Origin: Moraxellaceae bacterium
GTDB taxonomy: Bacteria; Pseudomonadota; Gammaproteobacteria; Burkholderiales; Rhodocyclaceae
Direction: 5' to 3'
DNA length: 64,000 bases
NCBI GenBank assembly: GCA_031119205.1
Contig: JAVHYF010000008.1
Coordinates: 62,001 to 126,000 of the forward strand
The translations under genes and the position numbers were made by a program. The notes under the pieces were generated by a model. The model made no database searches. It worked only from the letters and a program-made list of their open reading frames with translations, and had not been told where the DNA came from. Of this stretch, positions 10,070-18,668 are shown piece by piece. Each line of letters opens with the position of its first letter. The first letter of the stretch is position 1.

Positions 10070-10464
10070 GCGCACACCCTGTCGCAACCGTCAGCCTCAT
10101 CATCTACGCCAAGGACGTCGACAAGGTGGCGGACTTCTATACACAGGTGCTGTCGCTGCAGGTACTTGAACAGGACGCCGGTTTCGTTCTGCTCGGTGAC
10201 GCCACGATGGAGATCGCCATCGTGCGCATGCCGGCCGACATCGCCGCACGCGTCCTCATCACCACGCCGCCCGAGCTGCGGGAAGAAACCCCGCTGAAGC
10301 ACAGCTTCCTCGTGACGGATCTGGCCACGACGCGTGAGCGTGCCATTGCGGCGGGTGGCGGCACGCAGACGCCGGACACCGCCTGGGCATGGCGCGGCCA
10401 GCGCCACCTGGACGGCTTCGACCCCGAGGGCAACGTCGTGCAGTTCCGCGAGGTGATCGCATGA
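10066..10464 (+). CDS. VOC/glyoxalase family protein
   Basis: IIYAKDVDKVADFYTQVLSLQVL and HLDGFDPEGNVVQFREV; ATGA overlap with upstream stop. Confidence 0.82.
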   Translation: MSAHPVATVSLIIYAKDVDKVADFYTQVLSLQVLEQDAGFVLLGDATMEIAIVRMPADIAARVLITTPPELREETPLKHSFLVTDLATTRERAIAAGGGTQTPDTAWAWRGQRHLDGFDPEGNVVQFREVIA

Positions 10465-11369
10465 TCGACGACATCCGCGCGCTCGTCGTCTTCGGCAAGG
10501 TGGCCGAGCTGCTGTCCATCTCGCGCGCAGCGGAGCAACTCGGCCTGTCACCCGCCACCGTCAGCGCGCAACTCGGCAAGCTGGAAGACAGCCTCGGCGT
10601 GCCGCTGCTCTATCGCAACACACGCAGGCTGTCGCTGACCGAGCATGGCGCCGCGCTGCAGGAGACCACCCGCGCGATGAGCGCGCTGTACGCGCAGGGC
10701 ATGGCGGAGCTGCGCCAACAGGCACCCGCCACCGCGCTGAGCGGCACGCTGCGTATCGCGGCGCCGGCGGTGCTGATCAACTGCACACCGTTCATGGCGG
10801 CGATGGCCGGCTTCTTCGCGGCGCATCCAGCGCTGCGCGTGGAAGTGGACTTCAGCGACCGCCGCGCCGACCTGATCGGCGAGGGACTGGACGTGGCCTT
10901 CCGCATCGGTGAGTTGCCGGACAGCGGACTGCGTGCACGGCCGGTGTTCCGGCTGGAGCGCGTGGTGGTGGCCGCGCCTGCATTGCTCGCCGGCGTGCCG
11001 GCGCTTGAACATCCTGCCGCCCTCGCCGGCTTGCCGTGGATCGGGCTGAGCATGCGGCCGCAGGCGCGTGTGTTCGTCGGGCCACAGGGCGAGCGCGTGG
11101 AGGTGCGTTGCCCGCCACGCATCACCACCGACAACGTGGAGGCGGCGATGCGCTTCGCGTCCCAGGGGCTGGGCCTCGCCGCCCCGCCACGTGACCTGTT
11201 CGCGCGACAGCCGGCCGGCACGCTGCAGCCTGTGCTGCCGGACTGGTCGCTGGAACCGCTGGACGTGCAGGCGGTGTGGCCGGCGAATGCGGCGGCCGAC
11301 AGCAATGCGCATCGTCTCGTGGAACACCTGCGCAAGGCCTGCGACGCCCCGGCGGCGCAGGAGGTCTAG
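10461..11369 (+). CDS. LysR-family regulator
   Basis: VFGKVAELLSISRAAEQLGLSPATVSAQLGKLEDSLGVPLLYRNTRRLSLTEHG; ATGA overlap with 10464 stop. Confidence 0.88.
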   Translation: MIDDIRALVVFGKVAELLSISRAAEQLGLSPATVSAQLGKLEDSLGVPLLYRNTRRLSLTEHGAALQETTRAMSALYAQGMAELRQQAPATALSGTLRIAAPAVLINCTPFMAAMAGFFAAHPALRVEVDFSDRRADLIGEGLDVAFRIGELPDSGLRARPVFRLERVVVAAPALLAGVPALEHPAALAGLPWIGLSMRPQARVFVGPQGERVEVRCPPRITTDNVEAAMRFASQGLGLAAPPRDLFARQPAGTLQPVLPDWSLEPLDVQAVWPANAAADSNAHRLVEHLRKACDAPAAQEV

Positions 11370-11959
11370 CCCAGCAGTGCGGTGGCGGCGGAGACGATCA
11401 GCGCGCCACCCATCGCCACGTTGAACGCTCGCCGCCGCACTGCGGTGGTAAGGCAACGCGCCATCAGACGACCCAGTCCTGCCCAGCTGGCGAGCGAGGC
11501 GTAGCAGACCACGAAGTAGACGACGACGAACTGCAGCAGAGCCTGCCGGTCGCCATGCGGCGCGAACAGCGCGGCGCCCGAGGTGCAGGCGACCCAGGCC
11601 TTGGGGTTGAGCCACTGCAGGGCGAAGCCCTGCAGGAAGGACGGCAGGGGCGTGTCGTGCAGGCTGCGGTTGCCGGTGTCGTCACCCACATCACTGCTGG
11701 CAATGCGCCAGCCCACCCAGGCGATGAACACCGCAGCCATCCAGCCCAGCGTGTCCAGCAGTGCCGGCAGCTCGTCGAGCAGGCGACCGAGCACCAGGCC
11801 GGTCAAGGCCAGCAGCAGCACGAAGCCGATGGTCGCGCCGGACACGAAGGGCATCGTACGTCCAGCGCCATGCGTGGCGCTGGACGACAGGATGAGCATG
11901 TTCACCGGACCGGGCGACAGCGACATGGACAGCGAGAACAGGAACATCGCGAGCAGCAC
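11366..11959 (-). CDS. LysE/RhtB-family exporter
   Basis: FSLSMSLSPGPVNMLILSSSATHG, GFALQWLNPKAWVA, multiple hydrophobic segments. Confidence 0.85.
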   Translation of the reverse strand: MLLAMFLFSLSMSLSPGPVNMLILSSSATHGAGRTMPFVSGATIGFVLLLALTGLVLGRLLDELPALLDTLGWMAAVFIAWVGWRIASSDVGDDTGNRSLHDTPLPSFLQGFALQWLNPKAWVACTSGAALFAPHGDRQALLQFVVVYFVVCYASLASWAGLGRLMARCLTTAVRRRAFNVAMGGALIVSAATALLG

Positions 11960-12083
11960 GACGGCAACTCCGGCAGGCCAGCGGATCCTGGCGCCGCCAC
12001 CTTAGTGCGGCCGGCGTGCCGATTGGAGGGGGCGCAACCGGAAAGCGGTTTTCGGTTTACTGCATGCTTGAAGCGGATGCTGT

Positions 12084-13817
12084 TCACATCAGCCGCGGCA
12101 GGCACAGGGCCAGCACCAGCAGCACCGCCAGCAGCAGGGACAGCACCTTCCAGAACAGCAGCGGATTGCGCTCGATCAGAGGGGTGTGGCGCGGCCCCAG
12201 CGCGGTGCTGCCGGGGTGGCGCAGGTCGTAGGTGAATTCGGAGAGCTCGGCGTAGCGCTTGTACGGGTCGGGGTGCAGGGCCTTGCGCAGCACTTCGTCC
12301 ACCCACGCGGGGATGTCGCGCTCGTCGGACAGCGCGCTGTCGTAGCGCAGACGTGACTGTTCAGCGCGGGTGCGCGCGGCGGCCACGCGCGTGCCGTAGG
12401 GCAGTCGGCCGGTGAGCAGCTGGTAGGCGATGACGGCCAGCGAGAAGATGTCGCTGCGCGCGTCGCCCTCCTCGCCCAGGAAGAGTTCCGGCGCGGCGTA
12501 CTGCGCGGTGGCCAGCATCGCGCTGGCCTCGGTGGGCGCGGCGGCTTCCATGATGCCGGCGACGCGGGTGGAGCCGAAGTCGATGATCTTGAGCGTGCCG
12601 GCGGCGTCCACCATCACATTGGGCGGACGCAGGTCGCGATGCACCATCTCCATGCGGTGGAAGGCCTGCAGGCCGGCGGCGATCTGGTCGACGATGTCGC
12701 GCACCGCGTTGAGCGAAGGGCGCGGGTGGTCGGTCATCCACTGCGCGAGGCTGTGGCCTTCCACGTACTCCATGACGACATACAGGTAGCCGCGTTTACG
12801 GGCCTGGCCGCGCGGCTTCAGCACATGGGCGTTGTCGATGCGGCGTGCCACCCACTCTTCGAGCAGGAAGCGTTCGACGCTGCCGGGGTCTTCCTGCAGT
12901 TCAGTGGCCAGCGTCTTGATGACGACGCGCTCGCCGCTGTCATTGTCGGTGGCGAGGTAGAGGTGGCTGCGGGCGCTGTGGTGCAGTTCGCGTTCGATGC
13001 GGTAGCCGTCGAAGCTCATGCGTGCCTGCAGCAGCGGCGGGAAAGGCAGGCCGGATAGATGCTGGTAGAGCGCGTCCGCCGAGTGGCCGGGCAGGCTGTC
13101 CACACGCAGGATCTGCACGCTGAGGTTGTCGGCGCTGTCGCGCGCGAAGGCCTCTTCCACGATGAGGCGGGCCGCGTGATCGAGGTCGCCGGCATGCTCG
13201 TGGATGATGCGCGCGGCCGTGCGTGGCTCGATGTGCTCATACACGCCGTCGGTGGCGAGCAGCAAGATGTCACCCTCATCCAGCGTCAGCGTGCGGTAGT
13301 CGATCTCCAGCTCACGGCTGGCGCCGAGCGCGCGGCCGAGGTAGCTCTGGCCACCACCGACATGCACGCGGTGATCCTCGGTGAGCTGTTCCAGCGATTG
13401 CTCGTGCACGCGGTAGATGCGGGTGTCGCCGACGTGCAGCAGGTGCGCGCTACGCCCCTTCACCACCACGGCGCTGAAGGTGCACACGTAGCCGCGGTCG
13501 CGGTCGAAGCGGTACTCGCTGCGCTGGGTCTGGGCGAACAGCCAGGAGTTGGTGGCCGCCAGTACGCGATGTGCAGCGGTCTTCACCGACCAGGCGTCCG
13601 AGGTGCAGTAGTAGTCGTCGAGGAAGCCACGCACCGCGAATCCGCTGGCGACCTGGCTCACCCCGCTGCTGCTGATGCCATCGGCAAGTGCCAGCGCAAC
13701 GCCCTTGCTGGCGAGCTGTGTGCCGGTGGGCACGCAGGCACCGTGGAAATCCTGGTTGAGCGGCTTGCGTCCCTTGTCGGAATGCTGGCCGATGCTGACA
13801 CGCAGCTCAGCGGACAT
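12084..13817 (-). CDS. Bifunctional PP2C-type phosphatase / Ser-Thr protein kinase with C-terminal TM
   Basis: PP2C: LNQDFHG, LALADGISSSG, LLHVGDTRIYRV, DGVYEHI; kinase: VVIKTL, MVHRDLRPPNVM, KIIDFGSTRV; C-terminal FWKVLSLLLAVLLVLALCL. Confidence 0.9.
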   Translation of the reverse strand: MSAELRVSIGQHSDKGRKPLNQDFHGACVPTGTQLASKGVALALADGISSSGVSQVASGFAVRGFLDDYYCTSDAWSVKTAAHRVLAATNSWLFAQTQRSEYRFDRDRGYVCTFSAVVVKGRSAHLLHVGDTRIYRVHEQSLEQLTEDHRVHVGGGQSYLGRALGASRELEIDYRTLTLDEGDILLLATDGVYEHIEPRTAARIIHEHAGDLDHAARLIVEEAFARDSADNLSVQILRVDSLPGHSADALYQHLSGLPFPPLLQARMSFDGYRIERELHHSARSHLYLATDNDSGERVVIKTLATELQEDPGSVERFLLEEWVARRIDNAHVLKPRGQARKRGYLYVVMEYVEGHSLAQWMTDHPRPSLNAVRDIVDQIAAGLQAFHRMEMVHRDLRPPNVMVDAAGTLKIIDFGSTRVAGIMEAAAPTEASAMLATAQYAAPELFLGEEGDARSDIFSLAVIAYQLLTGRLPYGTRVAAARTRAEQSRLRYDSALSDERDIPAWVDEVLRKALHPDPYKRYAELSEFTYDLRHPGSTALGPRHTPLIERNPLLFWKVLSLLLAVLLVLALCLPRLM

Positions 13818-13877
13818 GCGCTCTCCTGTCTGCACGCATCAAGGCAGGCGTGAAGAAAATCGTAAGCTCGGGCGAAG

Positions 13878-13912
13878 AAAAAAAGGCCCCGCTTCCGCTG
13901 GAAGCCGGGGCC
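13878..13912 (-). terminator. Rho-independent terminator between FNT and kinase/phosphatase genes
   Basis: Minus-strand GGCCCC-g-GCTTCC-AGC-GGAAGC-GGGGCC followed by TTTTTTT. Confidence 0.9.
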
Positions 13913-14041
13913 GTGAAGTCCTGATCTGATGGCGCGCGTCGCGTCCCGAGTGTGATGCCCATCTTCCCCTGGCCTGTTGCGCGCGCTTCTTGTAGTCGAC
14001 CGGGCATGCGCTGCCCGGGGCCGAATCAGCTTGCGTAACGC

Positions 14042-14854
14042 TCAGGCAGCCGCGCGGCGCGGTGCCGTGCGGGCATGCGTGGCGTACAGCGTGAGGCCGG
14101 TGAAGGCCAAGCCGCCGACGAGGTTGCCGAGCACGGTGGGGATCTCGTTCCAGATCAGGTAGTCCATGATCGTGAAGTGCGCGCCCAGCAGCAGGCCGGA
14201 CGGGAACAGGAACATGTTGACGATGGAGTGCTCGAACACCATGTAGAAGAACAGCATGATCGGCATCCACATGGCGATCACCTTGCCGCTGACATGGGTA
14301 GAGATCATGGCGCCGACCACGCCGGCCGACACCATCCAGTTGCACAGCATGCCGCGCACGAACAGCGTCAGCATGCCGGCGGCACCGTACTCCTTGTAGC
14401 CCAGCGTGCGGCTCTCACCAACGATGCCGATGGCCTTGCCCACCGCATTCGGTTCCGTGGAGAAGCCGTTGGTGGTGTAGATCGCCATCATGATGGCGAC
14501 GGTGAAGGCGCCCAGGAAGTTGCCGGTGAACACCAGGCCCCAGTTGCGCAGCACGCCACCGATGGTGACGCCCGGGCGCTTGTCGATCAGCGCCAGCGGC
14601 GCCAGCACGAACACGCCGGTGAGCAGGTCGAAGCCGAACAGGTACAGCATGACGAAGCCCACCGGGAACAGCACGGCGCCCAGCAGCGGCTGGCCGGTCT
14701 GCACGTTGATGGTGACCGCGAACCAGGCGGCCAGCGCGAGGATGGCGCCGGCCATGAAGGCGCGGATCACGGTGTCGCGCGTCGACATGAAGATCTTCGC
14801 CTCGCCGGCGTCGATCATCTTTGTTACGAATTCCGAGGGTGCCAGGTAGGCCAT
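14042..14854 (-). CDS. Formate/nitrite transporter (FNT) family channel
   Basis: Polytopic; LFGFDLLTGVFVLAPLAL, NWGLVFTGNFLGAF, RGMLCNWMVSAGVVGA, MFFYMVFEHSIVNMFLFPSG-type FNT motifs. Confidence 0.9.
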   Translation of the reverse strand: MAYLAPSEFVTKMIDAGEAKIFMSTRDTVIRAFMAGAILALAAWFAVTINVQTGQPLLGAVLFPVGFVMLYLFGFDLLTGVFVLAPLALIDKRPGVTIGGVLRNWGLVFTGNFLGAFTVAIMMAIYTTNGFSTEPNAVGKAIGIVGESRTLGYKEYGAAGMLTLFVRGMLCNWMVSAGVVGAMISTHVSGKVIAMWMPIMLFFYMVFEHSIVNMFLFPSGLLLGAHFTIMDYLIWNEIPTVLGNLVGGLAFTGLTLYATHARTAPRRAAA

Positions 14855-14894
14855 GTTTGTCGTCCCGATGTCTTGTGTGGTGGCCGTGACCGGC

Positions 14895-14961
14895 CCAAAA
14901 ACAAAATGGCGCCCATTCCTGCCGCCACCCGGGAAAGGGAGGAAACAGGAATGGACGCCAT
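14895..14961 (-). terminator. Intrinsic terminator/attenuator in the FNT leader
   Basis: Minus strand ATGGCGTCCATTCCTG - loop - CAGGAATGGGCGCCAT (16 bp stem, one G-U) followed by TTTTGTTTTTG, about 40 nt upstream of the FNT ATG. Confidence 0.9.
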
Positions 14962-15006
14962 CATCCAGTTGAATCCGACGGGCTGTGCTTTGTCTCGCCG
15001 CCCGCT

Positions 15007-15028
15007 GTCAGGCCACCGTTAGCCTGAC
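15007..15028 (-). promoter_or_regulatory. Candidate ANTAR-binding hexaloop hairpin
   Basis: Minus strand GTCAGGC-U-[AACGGU]-G-GCCUGAC: 7 bp stem plus U-G, hexaloop with A at position 1 and G at position 4. Confidence 0.7.
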
Positions 15029-15041
15029 GTGGCGTTTAGCC

Positions 15042-15057
15042 AGCAGGTTCTGTGCCA
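15042..15057 (-). promoter_or_regulatory. Candidate sigma54 promoter (-24/-12)
   Basis: Minus strand TGGCACAGAACCTGCT, GG-N10-GC spacing, close to TGGCAC-N5-TTGCW. Confidence 0.75.
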
Positions 15058-15247
15058 CTTGCGTACTGCCTCACCGTGCATCGACGAAAGCGGCACCGGC
15101 GCTGGAGCTGCGTGAAATTTCAGGAGCCACGAACCTTGCAGGCAGCAACGCAGGGCGCCCCGCGCTGGTGCCCTTGCAGCGCAACACTGATCGGCTTTGG
15201 TGCGCGTGCTGGTCAGACCAGCACGGGTGTGCACCCGGTTGTGCGTA

Positions 15248-16477
15248 CTACTTTCCGCTACGCGTGGGCGCGAGGAATGCGGGCAAGGACAGGGCTGCCT
15301 GCGCGACGTCGACCAGCTTGCGGTTCTGGTCCATGGAGGCCTTGCGCATCATCACGTGGGCTTCGTCCTCGCTGATCTGGAAGCGCTCCATGAGGATGCC
15401 CTTGGCGCGCTCGATGAGTTTGCGCTCGTCCAGCACGCGGCGCGCGGTGTCGAGGTCCGCCTCCATGCCGGCAAGCCGCTCGGCCTGCGCCTTCAGCACC
15501 TGCACCAGCGCCTGCGAACCCTCGCTGCCGGCCAGCGCGCTGTCGTCCAGGCGTGCGGCTGGAGGGTTGTCGCGCAGGGTGCGCAGCAGGCCTTCGGCAT
15601 CGGTGAGGGCCTGCTGCGCCTCGGCCACCAGCGCGGCGCAACGCGCCTTGAGCGCGTCGACCAGCAGGCATTGCAGCGCCCACACCTCGACCAGGCGCGT
15701 GCTGCAGGCGTCGAACCACTTCTCGTTGAGGTTCGCGTCCAGCGCGGTGGCCGGGCGCGTGCTGTGCAGGACACGACGCAAGCGCTCCAGCTGCGCGGCG
15801 AAGGGCGCGTCCTGCGCGGCCTGCCAGCGCGCGGCCAGCTCGGCGTCCGCGAACTCGGCGAAGAGCTGGAAGCTGCGCTCCTGCGATTCGATCAGGTCGG
15901 TCATGCGGTCGCGGTCGGCCGCGTCGACCTGGCCGGAGGCGATGCACAGGCCGCCAAGCGCGCGTTCCTGCCCTGCCTGCTCCTTGCCCTGCACGAGGTT
16001 GAAGAGCGCCACCAGCAGGCGCGAGATGCCGGGGTCCACCGCACTGTCGGCCACTTCGAACACCAGCGCGATGAGTCCACCGATGATGCGGCAGTAGCTG
16101 TCGATGGCCTCGCGCGCAGGCACGCTGCGGCGGTCGATATTGGCGCGCAGGGCCGGCAGGCCGTCGAGGCCCAGCAGCGCCCAGGCCATCAGCGACAGGA
16201 AGCGCGCGCTGTGCGCGGCGCTCTGCAGCTGCGCGGCCAGGCTGGTGCGCAGGCGCTGCTCCACGGCCAGCGATTCGGCGACTGCCGCCTGGCGTGTATC
16301 GGCGAACTGCCCACCCTGCGACGCGAGGAAGATGCTGGTCGCACCACGCTCCTGCTGCAGGGCATGCACCAGGTGGCCGATGACGGCCACCAGTTCGCTG
16401 CGCGCACCGAGGCGGCGGAGTTCTTCGATTTCGTGCTGCTTGGCAGCCAGCACGATGCTGGAGACGGAGAGTTGCAT
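15248..16477 (-). CDS. nasR: Nitrate/nitrite-sensing (NIT) domain protein with ANTAR output (NasR-like antiterminator)
   Basis: NIT: LVHALQQERGATSIFLASQGGQF; C-terminal ANTAR: ERKLIERAKGILMERFQISEDEAHVMMRKASMDQNRKLVDVAQ. Confidence 0.88.
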   Translation of the reverse strand: MQLSVSSIVLAAKQHEIEELRRLGARSELVAVIGHLVHALQQERGATSIFLASQGGQFADTRQAAVAESLAVEQRLRTSLAAQLQSAAHSARFLSLMAWALLGLDGLPALRANIDRRSVPAREAIDSYCRIIGGLIALVFEVADSAVDPGISRLLVALFNLVQGKEQAGQERALGGLCIASGQVDAADRDRMTDLIESQERSFQLFAEFADAELAARWQAAQDAPFAAQLERLRRVLHSTRPATALDANLNEKWFDACSTRLVEVWALQCLLVDALKARCAALVAEAQQALTDAEGLLRTLRDNPPAARLDDSALAGSEGSQALVQVLKAQAERLAGMEADLDTARRVLDERKLIERAKGILMERFQISEDEAHVMMRKASMDQNRKLVDVAQAALSLPAFLAPTRSGK

Positions 16478-16621
16478 GGCGATTGCCGCGTGCTGCGGTG
16501 GATTCCGGGAAAAGCGCTGTGGGAGGCGTTCTGTTGAACGCCTTGCAGGGAAGGATGATGAACGAAACGCTCCGTCCGTGGCAAAGCGCCGCGCACCCGT
16601 AGTGCTGCGTCCGCTGTTGCC

Positions 16622-17491
16622 TCAGCGCGCGCCGCGCCCGAACATCGCCAGCGGCGTGCTGCCGAAGGCGCGGCGGAACGCGGCGATGAAAGCGGACGTG
16701 GAGGCGTAGCCGCAATCCAGCGCGACGCGGGTGACGCGCTCACCCCGCTCCAGCGCACCCAGCGCCAGCAGCAGGCGCAGGCGTAGCCGCCAGTCGCCGA
16801 AGGACAGCCCGGTCTCGTCGCGGAACAGGCGCGCCAGCGAGCGCTCGCTGAGCCCTGCTACCTCGCCCCAGGCCGCGAGGCTGCGGGTGTCATCCGGCGC
16901 CGTCTGCAGGGCGCTGCACACTTTCAGCAGGCGCGCATCACGCGGCAGCGGCAGGTTGAAGGCCACCTGCGGCAACGCGGCAAGCTGGTCCAGCAGGGTG
17001 GCCACCAGCCGGCCCGCCGGGCCCTCCTCGTCGTATTCCACCGGCAGGGTGCCTACCGCGAGGATAAGCTCGCGCACCAGCGGGCTGACCGCCAGCACAT
17101 GACAGTCCGGCGGCGCCCAGGTGGTGACCGCGCTGTCGAGGTAGAGGCTGCGCATCTCGGTGCTGGCCGTGGTGCGCACCTCGTGCTCGATGCCGGCGGG
17201 AATCCAGATCGCGCGCTGCGGCGGCGCGACGAAGCTGGCCGTCGCGGTGCGGATCTCCAGCACGCCGGAGATGGCGTAGGACAGCTGCACCCAGTCATGC
17301 GTGTGGCGCCGCGCCAGCGAGCCGGCGGGCAGCGATTCCATGCGCGCATAGACCGGGCGCGGCAGTCGCGCGAGGCGCGGGATGCGACGCTCAACGGGCG
17401 CAGCGGCCGGCGCCCTGCCCGCCGGCACGGACGCGGAGCGGGGCTGCCTGGACGGCTTCGACTGTCTGTTGTGCTGTCTGTTTTGCGGCAT
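16622..17491 (-). CDS. AraC-family regulator with N-terminal cupin
   Basis: RRHTHDWVQLSYAISGVLEI, AIWIPAGIEHEV cupin; GLSERSLARLFRDETGLSFGDWRLRLRL...VALDCGYASTSAFIAAFRRAFGSTP HTH. Confidence 0.88.
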   Translation of the reverse strand: MPQNRQHNRQSKPSRQPRSASVPAGRAPAAAPVERRIPRLARLPRPVYARMESLPAGSLARRHTHDWVQLSYAISGVLEIRTATASFVAPPQRAIWIPAGIEHEVRTTASTEMRSLYLDSAVTTWAPPDCHVLAVSPLVRELILAVGTLPVEYDEEGPAGRLVATLLDQLAALPQVAFNLPLPRDARLLKVCSALQTAPDDTRSLAAWGEVAGLSERSLARLFRDETGLSFGDWRLRLRLLLALGALERGERVTRVALDCGYASTSAFIAAFRRAFGSTPLAMFGRGAR

Positions 17492-17638
17492 ATCCTGTCA
17501 TTCTAGCGACAGCCGGCAACGATACGCGGAGAGACAATCCGCCCAGTCATCCTGAGCCTGCTGCGCGCAGCCACGACGCGTTCACCCCGCAGCCGCACGC
17601 AAAGGCGACGTACCCAACGCACAACCGACACGACGATC

Positions 17639-18637
17639 ATGCTGGACACCCTGAAGAAACTCTCGCGCGACTGGTTCCTGCTCGGCATGCTGCTGGCCGT
17701 GATCATCGCTTCCTTCGCGCCCGACATCGGTCGCAGCGGCGGCCTGCTGCATGCCGACGTGCTGTCGGACTACGGCATCTTCCTGATCTTCTTCCTGCAC
17801 GGCATCGGCCTGTCCACCGGCGCCCTGCTGAGCGGCCTGTCGCGTTGGCGCCTGCATGTGCTGGTGCAGGTGTTCACCTTCCTGGTGTTTCCGGCGCTGT
17901 GGTGGGTGCTCAACCTCGCGGTGGGCCGCTGGCTGCCGCAGGACCTGATGTTCGGCTTCTTCTACCTGTGCGCCCTGCCCTCGACGATCTCTTCGTCGGT
18001 GGCGATGACCAGCCTCGCGCGCGGCAACGTGCCCGCGGCCATCTTCAACGCCACGCTGTCCACGCTGCTGGGCATCTTCCTGACGCCGCTGCTGGTTAGC
18101 CTGCTGATGGGCCAGAGCGGCCAGCTCGACCTCGCCGAGGCGGTGCTGAAGATCGCCAAGCTGTTGTTGCTGCCCTTCGTCATCGGCCAGCTGCTGCGCC
18201 CGCTGTGGGGCGCGTGGTTCGCGCGCTACAAGAAGTACACCAACGTCATCGACCGCGCGGTCATCCTGCTGCTGGTGTTCTCCGCCTTCAGCGACTCGGT
18301 GGCGGATGGCCTGTGGAGCAAGTACGGGGTCGGACTCATCGTGCAGACGCTGATCGGCGCCGCAGTCATCCTGTTCATTGTGCTGAAGCTGACGAAGTTC
18401 GCCGCCCAGCGCGCCGGCTTCAACGTGGAAGACGAGATCACCGCGGTGTTCTGCGGCAGCAAAAAGACGCTGGCTTCCGGCGTGCCGATGGCCAAGCTGC
18501 TGTTCGGCAGCCACCCCGCCATCGGCGTCATCGTGCTGCCAATCATGTTCTACCACCAGCTGCAGTTGCTGACCTGCGCGGTGCTGGCACGCAAGTACGC
18601 CGCGCGCAGCGACGCGCCTGCTGCAAAGGCGAACTGA
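17639..18637 (+). CDS. Bile acid:sodium symporter-like (SBF-like) transporter
   Basis: Polytopic; IFFLHGIGLSTGAL, LPSTISSSVAMTSLARGNVPAAIFNA, VFCGSKKTLASGVPMAKLLF. Confidence 0.88.
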   Translation: MLDTLKKLSRDWFLLGMLLAVIIASFAPDIGRSGGLLHADVLSDYGIFLIFFLHGIGLSTGALLSGLSRWRLHVLVQVFTFLVFPALWWVLNLAVGRWLPQDLMFGFFYLCALPSTISSSVAMTSLARGNVPAAIFNATLSTLLGIFLTPLLVSLLMGQSGQLDLAEAVLKIAKLLLLPFVIGQLLRPLWGAWFARYKKYTNVIDRAVILLLVFSAFSDSVADGLWSKYGVGLIVQTLIGAAVILFIVLKLTKFAAQRAGFNVEDEITAVFCGSKKTLASGVPMAKLLFGSHPAIGVIVLPIMFYHQLQLLTCAVLARKYAARSDAPAAKAN

Positions 18638-18664
18638 AACAAAGCCGCGGGCCGGCCCCGCGGC
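18637..18664 (-). terminator. Terminator downstream of the GFA gene
   Basis: GCCGCGGG-CCGGC-CCCGCGGC (8 bp arms); on the minus strand followed by TTTGTTTC. Confidence 0.6.
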
Positions 18665-18668
18665 AGCG

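Noticed and set aside
7690-10087. Long ORFs 7690-8868 (+) and 8630-10087 (-)
   Set aside because: Opposite-strand shadows of the methyltransferase and AraC genes.
15206-15224. NtrC enhancer site
   Set aside because: Half-sites read GTGC...GCAC, not GCAC...GTGC; retained only as an unassigned palindrome.
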